A stretch of DNA of 64,000 nucleotides from Kitasatospora cineracea (GTDB lineage: Bacteria; Actinomycetota; Actinomycetes; Streptomycetales; Streptomycetaceae), in NCBI RefSeq assembly GCF_003751605.1, contig NZ_RJVJ01000001.1:5270001-5334000 (forward strand), in the 5' to 3' direction. A program made the position numbers and the translations under genes. Under the pieces are notes generated by a model. That model saw only the letters and a program-made list of their open reading frames with translations, was not told where the DNA came from and searched no databases. Positions 24,108 to 33,409 of this stretch are shown piece after piece (positions within the stretch are counted from its first letter, which is position 1; the number at the start of each line of letters is the position of its first letter).

Positions 24108-25544
24108 TCAGGCCAGGACCTGGAGGACGCCGTCCGCCACGGTGCTGCCCGCCGCGACCGAGTCGCCGACGGTGTCGGTGATGATGCCGGCCCAGAAGAG
24201 GCTGCCGCTGATGGGCTGGTAGAGCCCGTCGAAGTCCCAGTTCGAGTCGAGACCGGGGTAGGCGCCGCGCGCGTACTGGTCCTTCGACCAGTCGTAGGTC
24301 GACGCCTTGACGTACTGCAGTCCCGGGTTCCCGGTCGTCTTGCGCACGTGCTCCAGGCCGGCCGCGTGGCGCTGGGCCACCGGAAGGTTCAGGAGCGCCT
24401 GCGCTTCCGCGCCCGTCGCCCAGGCGACGACGATCTGACCGCGGAAGTTCGGGGTGCCGACCGAGGCGTTCCAGAGGGACGGCGGGTTCAGCGAGTACGT
24501 CTCCAGGAGGTCCCAGTTGGCGGGGATCGACCGGTCCGCCGCGAGTACGGGCTGGGCGAACTCGAAGATGCCCTTGTACACCGCCAGGTACTCGACGTCG
24601 TTGATGGCGGCGATACGCGAGGACGGCAGGACCGGGTCGAAGCAGATGGTGTTGCTCTGCAACACACCTGCAGGCACTGCCATGACGGCGGTGCGGGCAC
24701 GGTACACCTGACCGTCACCAGTGACGATCTCCACGCCCGATCGCCGGTAGGACACGTGCGTGACCGGCCGGTTCAGCAGGATCGAGATGCCGTTGGCGAG
24801 CGGGGCGAGGACCTGGTCGTAACCGCCGATCACACGGTAGTCGCCGTCGGGCGAGTAGGGGCCCCGGGAGCCGGTCTTGTCCGCGAAGTCGAGCGTCTCC
24901 TGGACGTAGTCGACGATGTTGGTCGCCAGCAGCACGTCGAACTGCTCGGTGTCCGTCTCGATGACGAGCAGGGACAGCGGGTAGTTGCTCCGCGGGATGC
25001 CGATGCGCAGCAGCCACGCCTCCGCGGTCTCCGTCGAGGTCGGCTGCGGCAGCCCGTTGGGGAAGCTCGGCTTGCCCTGGGGGAAGTGGCAGAACTCGTA
25101 GAAGTTCTGGTCGACCCACTTGGCGTCCTGGGGCGTGAACCGGGAGTACTGCTTGGTGAACTGGTGCGTCGTCAGCCCCTGCGAGACGACCAGGGGCCAG
25201 TGGGCGGCGTTCGGGCCGTGGTGGATCAGCTCCGCGCCGCGCTCGATCGGGATGCTCATCGTGGTGCGGTCGGTCCACATGCGTCCGCCGATGCGGTTGC
25301 GGGCCTCGAGCACGAGCACCCGCTGGCCGGCGTCGGCCAGCTTGCGCGCGGCGGTGAGCCCGGACGGTCCGGCGCCCACGACGATGGTGTCCCACACGGT
25401 GGAGGATCCGGTTGCCGCCCCGAACGCCCGCGAGGAGGCGGCCAGGCCGGTGGCCGAGGCCACGGCGGCGAGAGTTCCGGCGCGGAGGAGCGATCGACGG
25501 CTGAGCGATCGACGGCTGAGCCCGTCGGACGGAGTGAGTGCCAT
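24108..25544 (-). CDS. Tat-exported flavin monoamine oxidase
   Basis: A 478-residue FAD amine oxidase. The N-terminus has twin-arginine motifs (SRRSLSRRSLLRAG) followed by an alanine-rich hydrophobic stretch ending near FGAATG, as in Tat substrates. IVVGAGPSGLTAARKL is the FAD Rossmann motif and EARNRIGGRMWT the second FAD motif. A C-terminal FAGI-like segment (LFWAGIITDTVGDSVAAG) closes the flavin site. It would oxidise amines outside the membrane to aldehyde, ammonia and peroxide. GGAAGG precedes the ATG at 25544. It is downstream of the secreted M28 aminopeptidase, 131 bp apart, so the two likely act together on extracellular peptides or amines. Confidence 0.85.
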   Translation of the reverse strand: MALTPSDGLSRRSLSRRSLLRAGTLAAVASATGLAASSRAFGAATGSSTVWDTIVVGAGPSGLTAARKLADAGQRVLVLEARNRIGGRMWTDRTTMSIPIERGAELIHHGPNAAHWPLVVSQGLTTHQFTKQYSRFTPQDAKWVDQNFYEFCHFPQGKPSFPNGLPQPTSTETAEAWLLRIGIPRSNYPLSLLVIETDTEQFDVLLATNIVDYVQETLDFADKTGSRGPYSPDGDYRVIGGYDQVLAPLANGISILLNRPVTHVSYRRSGVEIVTGDGQVYRARTAVMAVPAGVLQSNTICFDPVLPSSRIAAINDVEYLAVYKGIFEFAQPVLAADRSIPANWDLLETYSLNPPSLWNASVGTPNFRGQIVVAWATGAEAQALLNLPVAQRHAAGLEHVRKTTGNPGLQYVKASTYDWSKDQYARGAYPGLDSNWDFDGLYQPISGSLFWAGIITDTVGDSVAAGSTVADGVLQVLA

Positions 25545-25675
25545 GGGTCCTTCCAATCGGTTTGTCATTGCGGGAAGCCGCCCTCGGCGGCTGTAGCTCG
25601 GTAGCGGGCTGCTCCGGGCCACCTCGTCCGTGCCCGGTGCCGTTGTCACTTCGGGCCCGGCCGCGGACGAGCAAG

Positions 25676-27820
25676 TCACTTCAGGTTGTCCACCATCGGC
25701 GTCATCGTGTTCAGCGCTGCCGTCATGGCCCTCAGCCGCTCGTCGAGTCCGTCGATGTGGACCGATGTGGTCTGCGCTCCCCGCACGTTGACCCCGCCCA
25801 CGGCGTTGGCGACGACGCACTGGAGGCCGTTGATCGCACCGGTGAAGTCGCCGGCCTCGATCTGGCGGACCTTGTCGGTGATGTCGACGTGCCAGAACTG
25901 GTTGACCTGCCCGCCCCAGTTGCGCAGGTAGTAGTCGGGCAGGTAGCGCTTGAGCTCCGCGGTGTAGACATCCGGGCTGAACTGGAGGCCGACGGAAGTC
26001 AGGCCCACCTGTGCGAGTTCCTGGACGGCGGCGTCCGCGTTGGCCGCGCCGCCCTGGAGCAGACCGATGGCCGCCTCCAGGTGGCCGATGTCGCTGAGCG
26101 TCTGCTGGAACGGGAAGACGAGGCTGCTGTCGCCCGCGTCGAACCCGGACAGGTGCGTGTACCAGTAGCGCTCCAGGGAGGTGAGCTGGTCGTTGACGGC
26201 CGTCCAGCGGGCCGGACTGATGCTGGACCGGCGATCCGCGTACGCGGCGGTGGCCGCCTTGTACTTGCTCACCGCCGCGACCAGCGCGTCGACGGCCTGG
26301 GTGTTCGCACCGACGGCCTTGAGGTCGGCAGCTGAGACGCTGGCCGTCAGCTCGTCTGCCTGGCCGTTGATGTCGTGCGGCAGCAGCGCCGTCGAGGCGG
26401 ACGTCATCGTCCGGACGTAGAACTTGGCCAGCCTGCCGAGGTAGGCGTAGTCGATCAGGCCGGACGTGTCCCGGTCCGTGTGGTTGATGCCCTCGTAGGA
26501 GGCGTCCTCGGCCACCGTCACGACGGTGGGCACGCCCGCCGCGGCCCAGGTCGCGCCGTCCTGCCAGAGGGTGAAGGGCTGGGAGGGGTAGTAGCCGCCT
26601 TGCAGGAGGTCCCCGGAGGATCCGGCGACCGATGCGAACCACGGAGCGAGGTCGGACGTCGCGCTGGCGATCAGCGGCGAGTCCTGCTGAGGGCTGTCCT
26701 CGATGTTGATGACCAGGGCGATGCGTCCGTCGGATCCCGTCCAGCGCTGGGCGGGATCGCTCGCCGAGCTCGAGTGCGACTTGGTCGCCGCCCACCAGGC
26801 GCCGGCGAGGTAGTCGTACTGGGTGTCGGTGTAGCCGAACTCCTCGCCGGTCGTGGCCATGAAGATCACGGGGCGCTTGAGCTGGGTGCCGCTCATCTTC
26901 ATCGCCTTGGCGATCGTCAGGAGCTGTGCGACGCCGGCGGTGTCGTCGAGCCCGCCGCGGAAGTACGCGTCGTGGTGCGCGGAGACGACGATGGCCTTCG
27001 CGTTGGGGTCGGTGCCGGGAATCTCGGCGACCACGTTGTAGCCGACACCGCCGCTGGAGGGGTTGGCGAAGTTGTGCATCGTGACGCTCACCTTGCTGGT
27101 GACGCTCGCCGGGACGGCCCCGTTGGTGGCGAGGCGCTTCTTCAGCCAGTTGCCGTCGTTCGTGGTGACGAACACGGCGGGCAGCCCGGTCCTGCTCCAG
27201 CGGCTCTCGTCGCTGGCGAGTCCGTTGGGGTCCGCGTGGGCGGGCGCGGTGTTGGCGCCGTTGGTGAAGACGACGCCGACCGCACCGCGACGCTTGGCCT
27301 CCTCACCGGTCATGTTGAACCAGTAGTCGTCGAACTCGATGTCGACCAGGACCAGCTTGCCCGTGACGTCGACGTCCGCGTAGTCGTCTGCACGCCCCGG
27401 GCCGACGTAGACGATCGGTGCCATGAGTGCCCCGTTCGTACCGGGCACGCCCGGGAACTGGGATGCCGTCATCGTCCGGCCCGCAACCGTCACCGAGGCG
27501 CCCTTCAGGGCCCATTCGTCCACCGGGACGGGCTCCTTGCGCACGGACGACGCCCCGAGGCCCGTGAACTGGGCGGCGATGTAGTTCGCTGCGGCGTCGT
27601 CCGCGGGAGCGCCGGCCATGCGGAAGCCGATGGCCGAGTCGCCGTAGCTGTTGATCGTGTTGACCACGCTCTGCGGGTACTGCTGGCTCAGGAGCTGGTC
27701 GACCGCGGCGTCGAAGGGGGACGCTGCCGACAACGACGGCGCCGCCGCCCCTTGCGCGGTTGTCGAGAGGGAGACCAGCAACAGGCTGGCCACAACGGTG
27801 AGAACGAGCGATCGCTTCAT
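25676..27820 (-). CDS. Secreted M28-family zinc aminopeptidase with PA domain
   Basis: A 714-residue precursor with a Sec signal peptide (MKRSLVLTVVASLLLVSLST), a PA domain at about 120-230 and an M28 catalytic domain. Metal-binding motifs are complete: VVSAHHDAYFRGGLDDTAG, the TTGEEF Glu pair, NIEDS and HTDRDTSG. A long helical C-terminal region follows. Such enzymes release N-terminal residues from peptides outside the cell. GGAG precedes the ATG at 27820. A CGTTGTATTACG palindrome at 27865-27876 lies 45 bp upstream, linking it to the CGTTATATAACG set. Confidence 0.85.
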   Translation of the reverse strand: MKRSLVLTVVASLLLVSLSTTAQGAAAPSLSAASPFDAAVDQLLSQQYPQSVVNTINSYGDSAIGFRMAGAPADDAAANYIAAQFTGLGASSVRKEPVPVDEWALKGASVTVAGRTMTASQFPGVPGTNGALMAPIVYVGPGRADDYADVDVTGKLVLVDIEFDDYWFNMTGEEAKRRGAVGVVFTNGANTAPAHADPNGLASDESRWSRTGLPAVFVTTNDGNWLKKRLATNGAVPASVTSKVSVTMHNFANPSSGGVGYNVVAEIPGTDPNAKAIVVSAHHDAYFRGGLDDTAGVAQLLTIAKAMKMSGTQLKRPVIFMATTGEEFGYTDTQYDYLAGAWWAATKSHSSSASDPAQRWTGSDGRIALVINIEDSPQQDSPLIASATSDLAPWFASVAGSSGDLLQGGYYPSQPFTLWQDGATWAAAGVPTVVTVAEDASYEGINHTDRDTSGLIDYAYLGRLAKFYVRTMTSASTALLPHDINGQADELTASVSAADLKAVGANTQAVDALVAAVSKYKAATAAYADRRSSISPARWTAVNDQLTSLERYWYTHLSGFDAGDSSLVFPFQQTLSDIGHLEAAIGLLQGGAANADAAVQELAQVGLTSVGLQFSPDVYTAELKRYLPDYYLRNWGGQVNQFWHVDITDKVRQIEAGDFTGAINGLQCVVANAVGGVNVRGAQTTSVHIDGLDERLRAMTAALNTMTPMVDNLK

Positions 27821-27864
27821 CGCGGCTCCACATCTGTGAGTGTGGGTCACATGTATATAGCTAC

Positions 27865-27876
27865 CGTTGTATTACG
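27865..27876. promoter_or_regulatory. Candidate TetR operator upstream of the secreted M28 gene
   Basis: CGTTGTATTACG is two changes from CGTTATATAACG. It lies 45 bp before the start codon at 27820 in a strongly AT-rich segment (27850-27895). Confidence 0.55.
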
Positions 27877-28634
27877 ACAACTATACAATCCAAGATTTTT
27901 TCGAACGGATTGCCCGTTGCCGTCGGATGCCGTGCTCGCTGGTGAAGGTAGCCCTGCTCTGCGCGGAAAAGATCAACCGGCGGCAGTCATCGTGATGAGA
28001 TGGACTGCCGCCGGTTCGCCGATCCCGTGCAGGAGCGCTTTCCGGATCTGCGTCGGAATGGTCGGAATTTGAGCGCGTTCGAATCATCGGCGCCGCCGGA
28101 GGGCGTGCCGTTCGCGTGTCTCGCGCCCTTGGGCAGGCCGGCTCGGGGCGACCGTGTATCCCCTGTTCCCGCTGGTGAGATAGCTTCCAGTCCGAGGCCG
28201 GGCGCGTTGGTTGGACGGCAGGGTGGCCCCGGTGCCGACCCCGACGGGGGTGTCGGATGGTGTGGCCCTTCGGTGGATCGGATCCTTCCTTCGAATGGTC
28301 TCCTTCCGATTCGATGGGTGGATATTTATCGGGTCGTCAAGTCGAGTGGCGGGGCAAGTAGCGCTTCCGGCGGTGGAAAGTCTGGCGATTATCCCTTTGG
28401 GGGCGGAAGTGTTGCGCCTCGACTGGAGGCGCGTCTTTGCCGGGGTAAGGGCTGGTGCGGCGAATGGCGTGCCAGCAGTCGATGGCAGGTCGTGAGCGGG
28501 CGCGGAAAATATGAGTGCAGGCTGTGCTGTCGTTACGGTAAGGCGCAGAATGTGACGGTCGCTGATTTCAATGCTGCCCTGCGCGCATGCCGTGACTCTG
28601 GCGCCGGGGTGCGCTCGGAGCTGTCCGGTCGAAG
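27877..28634. other. Intergenic region without recognisable genes
   Basis: About 760 bp, with local AT richness unlike coding DNA here (for example around 28310-28360). A perfect 14-bp hairpin (27975-27988 with 28003-28016, arm AACCGGCGGCAGTC) is the only clear structure. Plus-strand open frames across 28000-28731 show no family character and run antisense into galU. Confidence 0.5.
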
Positions 28635-29510
28635 TCAGGACAACGTGGGGGCCTGCTCTCGCAGCCAGGCGCGGAAGGGTTCTCCGAGTTCGGGGTGGGC
28701 GCCGGCGAGGTGCACGATCGCCTTCAGGTAGGTCAGACGGTCGCCGGTGTCGTACCGCCGGCCGTTGAAGACCACGGCGTGGACGGGGGCCTTGGCCAGG
28801 AGCGTGCCGAGGGCGTCGGTGAGCTGGATCTCACCGCCCTTGCCCGGTGGCGTGCTCCGCAGCTCGTCGAAGACCTCGGGGGCGAGGACGTAGCGTCCGA
28901 TGACCGCCAGATTGCTGGGTGCGGCGCCTGGGGCCGGCTTCTCCACCAGGCCGGTGACGCGTAGGACGGCAGGGTCTGCGGTGGCGGTGACGTCGGCGCA
29001 GCCGTAGAGGTGGATCTGTTCGGGGGGCACTTCCATCAGGGCCAGGACCGAGCCGCCGTAACGCTTCTGGACGTCGATCATCGTGGGGAGGACCTGGTCC
29101 CGTGCGTCGATGAGGTCGTCGCCGAGCAGTACGGCGAAGGGCTCGCGGCCCACGTGGAGTTCGGCGCACAGGACGGCGTGGCCGAGACCCCGGGGATCGC
29201 CCTGGCGCACGTAGTGGATGCTCGCCAGCGCGCTGGAAGTGCGAACGCTGCTGAGTCTGTCGGTGTCGCCCTTGGCGCGCAGGACGTCCTCCAGTTCGTA
29301 GGCGCGATCGAAGTGGTCCTCAAGGGGACGCTTGTTGCGGCCCGTCACCATCAGGACGTCGGTCAGGCCGGCCGACACGGCCTCCTCGACCACGTACTGG
29401 ATCGCCGGCCGATCGACGACGGGAAGCATCTCTTTGGGCATCGCCTTCGTGGCGGGCAGGAACCGGGTGCCGAGTCCCGCTGCCGGGATGACCACCTTGG
29501 TGAGGTTCAC
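28635..29510 (-). CDS. galU: UTP-glucose-1-phosphate uridylyltransferase
   Basis: A 291-residue cytoplasmic nucleotidyltransferase that makes UDP-glucose from UTP and glucose 1-phosphate. The N-terminal VVIPAAGLGTRFLPATKAMP is the nucleotide-binding signature. PKEMLPVVDRPAIQYVVEEA and VLLGDDLID are also diagnostic, as is the GGEIQLTDAL segment. It starts with GTG overlapping the stop of the potA-like gene (GTGA), so it is the last gene of the pot operon. This position is unusual and suggests that UDP-glucose supply is tied to the imported compound, perhaps for the glycosyltransferase at 36340. Confidence 0.95.
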   Translation of the reverse strand: MNLTKVVIPAAGLGTRFLPATKAMPKEMLPVVDRPAIQYVVEEAVSAGLTDVLMVTGRNKRPLEDHFDRAYELEDVLRAKGDTDRLSSVRTSSALASIHYVRQGDPRGLGHAVLCAELHVGREPFAVLLGDDLIDARDQVLPTMIDVQKRYGGSVLALMEVPPEQIHLYGCADVTATADPAVLRVTGLVEKPAPGAAPSNLAVIGRYVLAPEVFDELRSTPPGKGGEIQLTDALGTLLAKAPVHAVVFNGRRYDTGDRLTYLKAIVHLAGAHPELGEPFRAWLREQAPTLS

Positions 29511-30550
29511 GCTGCGGATTCCTCCGGTATCAGGACGGCCCGATCAGGGGGCCAGGTCAGACGGACCGTCGAGCCGGGGGTGGCGGTGAGGGCGCCGGAG
29601 GCGGTCACCGCCACGGGCCTGGGCAGGCCCGGAACGGCTACCGCCAGCTGGGAGCGGCCGCCGTAGAAACTGATGTCGATCACGGTGCCAGTCAGCGGAC
29701 CGTCCTCGGCCAAAGTGATGTTCTCGGGTCGGATCGCCAGGAGTGCCTTCCCGCCGGTACCGACGCCGGTCTCGCAAGGCAGCAAGCCCACGCCGGAGAC
29801 CTCGAACCCCTGCTCGCGCACGGTGCCGTCGAGCAGGTTGTTCGCGCCGACGAAATCTGCGACGAAGCGGGTTCTGGGCCGTTCGTACAGTGGAACCGGC
29901 GGGTCGATCTGCTCGATGCGGCCCGCGTTGAAGACCGCGATGCGGTCGGCCAGTGACATCGCCTCCTCCTGGTCGTGGGTGACCACGACGAAGGTGATGC
30001 CGACCTCGTGCTGCAGGCGCTTGAGCTCCAGCTGCATTTCCGCGCGGACCTTCTTGTCGAGGGCCGAAAGGGGTTCGTCCAGGAGCAGGAGACGAGGCCG
30101 CTTCACGATGGCGCGTGCCAGTGCCACCCGCTGGCGCTGCCCGCCCGACAACTGGTGAGGACGGCGCCGTGCCGCGCCCGACAGACCGATGGTCTCCAGC
30201 ACCTCGGTGACACGGGTGCGGATCTCCGGCTTCGGCAGGCCTTCGCGCGCCAGGCCGTAGGCGATGTTCTTCTCGACGGTCATGTGCGGGAAGAGCGCGT
30301 AGGACTGGAACATCAAGTTCACCGGGCTGCGGTGGGCAGGGAGGGCGAGGAGATCGGAGCCGTCCAGGGTGACGCCGCCGGAATCGGGTCGCTCGAAGCC
30401 GGCGAGGATCCGGAGCAGGGTGGTCTTGCCGCAGCCCGATGGACCGAGGAGGGCGAAGAACTCTCCCGGGGCGATGTCGAGGGTGACGTCGTCGAGGGCC
30501 GTCACGTCGCCGAAGCGGCGGGTGACGCCCTGCACGCTCAGCAAGGTCAT
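29507..30550 (-). CDS. potA: ABC transporter ATPase, spermidine/putrescine (PotA) type
   Basis: A 347-residue ABC ATPase. Walker A is GPSGCGKTT, the signature is LSGGQRQRVALARA and Walker B is LLLDEPLSALD. A C-terminal TOBE-like domain (GGKALLAIRPENITL) fits the Pot/Fbp subgroup. It energises the two permeases encoded just upstream (7-bp gap) with the lipoprotein binding protein. True polyamine specificity is inferred from family resemblance and from the amine-oxidising neighbours. Confidence 0.9.
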   Translation of the reverse strand: MTLLSVQGVTRRFGDVTALDDVTLDIAPGEFFALLGPSGCGKTTLLRILAGFERPDSGGVTLDGSDLLALPAHRSPVNLMFQSYALFPHMTVEKNIAYGLAREGLPKPEIRTRVTEVLETIGLSGAARRRPHQLSGGQRQRVALARAIVKRPRLLLLDEPLSALDKKVRAEMQLELKRLQHEVGITFVVVTHDQEEAMSLADRIAVFNAGRIEQIDPPVPLYERPRTRFVADFVGANNLLDGTVREQGFEVSGVGLLPCETGVGTGGKALLAIRPENITLAEDGPLTGTVIDISFYGGRSQLAVAVPGLPRPVAVTASGALTATPGSTVRLTWPPDRAVLIPEESAA

Positions 30551-30557
30551 GCGGTTC

Positions 30558-31328
30558 CTAACGGAGGGAGTCGGTGAGACGGGTGAGGCGCTGGGCGAGG
30601 ATCACGACGGTGAAGCTCACCGCCAGGAGGACCGTGGCGAGCGCGTTGATCTCGGGGGTGACACCGAAGCGGACCATCGAGTAGATGACGATCGGCAGGG
30701 TCGGGTCCTTGGGCCCGGCGGTGAAGAAGGCGATCACGAACTCGTCGATCGACAGGGTGAAGGTGAGGAGCGCGCCCGCGACGATGCCGGGAAGCAGCGT
30801 CGGCAAAGTGATGCGCAGGAACGTGGCCGCCGGACCGGCGCCCAGATCCCGGGAGGCTTCTTCCAGCGAGGTGTCGACGTGCGACAGCCGGGTGCGGACC
30901 ACGGTCGTGACGAAGGCCAGCCCGAACACGGTGTGGGCGAGCAGCACCGAGTGGAGGCCGAGTGTTGCCTGGACCGAGGAGTAGAAGGCCAGCAGGCCGA
31001 TCGCCAGCACCACGTCCGGGACGACCGCGGGAAGGGTGGCGAGTGCCCCGAGCAGTCTGGAGCGCGTGTGCCGCGCCAGGCCCACGGCCAGCAGCGTGCC
31101 GAGGACGGTCGAGAGCGCGGTCGCGCCCGACGCCACGATCAGGGTGTTGACCAGACCCTTGCGGATCTGCTGGTCGCCGGCGAGCTTCCCGTACCACGAC
31201 GTGCTGAAGCCACCCCAGGAGTACGGCGTCTCAAGGGCGTTGAACGACATGACGACCAGCACGACGATCGGCGCGTACAGGAACAGGTACGTCATCCAGA
31301 AGGGCCCGTACAGCCAGCGGCTACGCAT
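30558..31328 (-). CDS. potC: ABC transporter permease, PotC type
   Basis: A 256-residue inner-membrane permease with about six transmembrane segments. The EAA loop reads EEASRDLGAGPAATFLRITL. The N-terminal YAPIVVLVVMSFN helix is typical of PotC-like subunits. It overlaps the PotB-like gene by 8 bp. Confidence 0.9.
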   Translation of the reverse strand: MRSRWLYGPFWMTYLFLYAPIVVLVVMSFNALETPYSWGGFSTSWYGKLAGDQQIRKGLVNTLIVASGATALSTVLGTLLAVGLARHTRSRLLGALATLPAVVPDVVLAIGLLAFYSSVQATLGLHSVLLAHTVFGLAFVTTVVRTRLSHVDTSLEEASRDLGAGPAATFLRITLPTLLPGIVAGALLTFTLSIDEFVIAFFTAGPKDPTLPIVIYSMVRFGVTPEINALATVLLAVSFTVVILAQRLTRLTDSLR

Positions 31329-32190
31329 GGTCCTCCTCTCCGGAGAAGCGCCGCGCAGTCCATGCCTGCGCCGTGAGCAGCAGAATCAGGACGGCGACGA
31401 CGGCTGCCGCCAGAACCGACCCGAACGGCCAGTCGCGGGCCTTGAGGAACTGGTCGCGGATCAGGTTGCCGACCATGATGCGCTTGCCGCCGCCGAGGAG
31501 TTCGGGGATGACGAAGTTGCCGAGGGAGGGGACGAACACGAAGACGCAGCCGGTGAGGGTGCCGGGCAGCGTCAGCGGGAGCGTCACGGACAGGAAGGTC
31601 CGGGCAGGATGCGCCCCCAGGTTCGCCGATGCCTCGCGCAGCTGAGGGTCCAGCCGCTCGATCGCCGAGTACAGCGGAAGGATCATGAGCGGCAGGTAGG
31701 CGTACAGCAGGCCGGTGACGATCGCCCCGTCGGTGTAGAGGAGTTGGAGGGGCTTGTCGACGAGGCCCAGATCGATCAGCGCGGAGTTGACCAGGCCCTG
31801 CGAGTTCAGCAGGACGATCCAGGCGTAGGTGCGGATCAGGAAGTTGGTCCAGAACGGCAGTACCACCGCCACCAGGGCGAACGCCTTCCAGCGGGCCGGC
31901 AGGTGGGCGATGACGTAGGCCGTGGGGTACCCGATCAGCAGCGCGAGCACGGTGGTGATCAGCGCCAGCGTCACCGAGTGCATCAGCACGTCGGCATAGA
32001 TCGGGTCGGCGGCCCGGGCGAAGTTGCCGCCGTTGGCCTCGTAGACGATCCCGCCGAAGCGCCCCCGCTTGAAGACCGTGTAGCTCAGGACGAGGCCGAG
32101 CGGGACGACGAGGAAGACCAGGAGGTAGGCCAGGCCGGGGCCGAGCAGGACGAACGGCTCGGCGCGCAGCCGTCTGACGCGCCCCCTCAC
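31321..32190 (-). CDS. potB: ABC transporter permease, PotB type
   Basis: A 289-residue permease with six transmembrane segments. The EAA loop is REASANLGAHPARTFLSVTL. It forms the channel with the PotC-like protein. Its ATG overlaps the stop of the binding-protein gene by 4 bp. Confidence 0.9.
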   Translation of the reverse strand: MRGRVRRLRAEPFVLLGPGLAYLLVFLVVPLGLVLSYTVFKRGRFGGIVYEANGGNFARAADPIYADVLMHSVTLALITTVLALLIGYPTAYVIAHLPARWKAFALVAVVLPFWTNFLIRTYAWIVLLNSQGLVNSALIDLGLVDKPLQLLYTDGAIVTGLLYAYLPLMILPLYSAIERLDPQLREASANLGAHPARTFLSVTLPLTLPGTLTGCVFVFVPSLGNFVIPELLGGGKRIMVGNLIRDQFLKARDWPFGSVLAAAVVAVLILLLTAQAWTARRFSGEEDHA

Positions 32191-33278
32191 TTGGCGGTGA
32201 CCTCAGTGGCGATCTGGGTGTACGCCGGTCCGGCGTCGCCGAGGTCGACCAGACCCTCACCCTTGAGCAGATCGGCGGGGGTCATCGCCAGCGCCGGGTA
32301 GTTCTTGAGCAGGGCGGGGTCGACCTTGGCCATGGCCGCGGCATTGGGGACCTTGTAGAGGATGTTGGAGACGGCCCAGCCGTGCACCTCGGGGTCGAGG
32401 ACGTCGTTGATGAACGCGTGGGCGGCTTCCTTGTTCTTGGAGGACTTGAGGATCACCATCGTGTCGACCCAGAGGTCGCTGCCCTCCTTGGGCACCACGA
32501 ACTTGATGTCCTTCTGGTCCGTGGGGCACCAGCCGTCCCAGGCTTCGGCCAGTGCCACCTCGCCGGACTTCAGCCGGTCGCCGAACGTGGTGTCGTCGAA
32601 GGCCAGCAGGTTTCCCTTCGCCTTCACCAAGGTGTCCTTGACCTGGTCGAGCTGCGCCTTGTCCTGGGTGTTGGCGGAGAAGCCGAGCACCTTCTGGGCG
32701 GGCAGCATGAGCCAGCGCTCGGTGGCCAGCATGGTGACCTTGTTCTTGAGCGCGGGCCTCGGGTCGAGGAGGTCCTTCCAACTGTCGGGGTCGTACCCGG
32801 TGAGGTCGCGCCGGTAGCAGAGCCCGGTGGTGCCCCAGGTGTAGGGGACCGAGTACTTGTTGCCCTTGTCGTAGGCGAGCTGGGTCGCTTCGGGCGAGAG
32901 GTTCTTCAGGTTCGGGACCAGCTCGGGGTGGATCGGTTCGAGCAGGCCCTGTTCGGCGAGCGCCTGGGCGTACTGGCCGGATACGAAGGCGACGTCGATG
33001 CCGCTGTCGCCGCCTGCGGTCAGCTTGGCGACCACCTCCTCGTTGGTGGCGTGCTTGGTGACCGTGACGGTGGTCCCGGTCTTCGCCTTGAACGTGGCCG
33101 GTAGGTCCTCCGGCATGTACTTGTCCCAGTTGGAGATCGTGAGCGTCTGCTTGCTCAGGTCGGCCGAGGGGTCCAACTGGTCGGGTGCGGCGGGGCCTTC
33201 GGAGGAGGGGCCTCCACCACAGGCGGCGAGGGTCAGGACGAGAGCCGCGGTGAGCGTCGCGGCCGACATGCGGCGCAT
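32187..33278 (-). CDS. potD: ABC transporter substrate-binding lipoprotein, PotD type
   Basis: A 363-residue extracellular binding protein. The signal peptide ends in a lipobox (LTLAAC), so it is lipid-anchored. The body follows the PotD/extracellular-binding-protein family 1 pattern (TLTISNWDKYMPEDL, YSVPYTWGTTGL, AHAFINDVLDPE). The ATG at 33278 is preferred because GGAAGGTGG precedes it and it gives a proper signal peptide. It is the first gene of potDBCA-galU. The promoter region 33279-33398 is shared with the divergent kinase gene and holds a motif also found at 36285-36303. Confidence 0.88.
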   Translation of the reverse strand: MRRMSAATLTAALVLTLAACGGGPSSEGPAAPDQLDPSADLSKQTLTISNWDKYMPEDLPATFKAKTGTTVTVTKHATNEEVVAKLTAGGDSGIDVAFVSGQYAQALAEQGLLEPIHPELVPNLKNLSPEATQLAYDKGNKYSVPYTWGTTGLCYRRDLTGYDPDSWKDLLDPRPALKNKVTMLATERWLMLPAQKVLGFSANTQDKAQLDQVKDTLVKAKGNLLAFDDTTFGDRLKSGEVALAEAWDGWCPTDQKDIKFVVPKEGSDLWVDTMVILKSSKNKEAAHAFINDVLDPEVHGWAVSNILYKVPNAAAMAKVDPALLKNYPALAMTPADLLKGEGLVDLGDAGPAYTQIATEVTAK

Positions 33279-33390
33279 GCCGGCACCACCTTCCGGGTCG
33301 GGGGGACTGCGGACGGAGGCCGAGTGTTGCATCTCACGTCAACATGGACAAGACTCTGTTCGCCTTGCTGGGGTCTATTTCTTGTTACGG

Positions 33391-33409
33391 AACTGAATAT
33401 GGATTCAAA
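33391..33409. promoter_or_regulatory. Candidate operator between potD and the kinase gene
   Basis: AACTGAATATGGATTCAAA contains the perfect inverted repeat TGAAT-N4-ATTCA. The complement of 36285-36303 is AACTGAAGGGTGATTCAAA, identical except in and next to the central four bases. The ATG at 33399 lies inside the motif, so that start is either leaderless or wrong. Confidence 0.6.

Noticed and set aside
24108..26795. An apparent 895-codon minus-strand protein
   Set aside because: The part above 25544 overlaps the secreted M28 gene in another frame and is Arg/Pro-rich. A ribosome-binding site and a Tat signal peptide fix the amine oxidase start at 25544.
28000..28731. Plus-strand open frame of 243 codons
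   Set aside because: It has no recognisable domains and low-complexity composition, and it runs antisense into galU.
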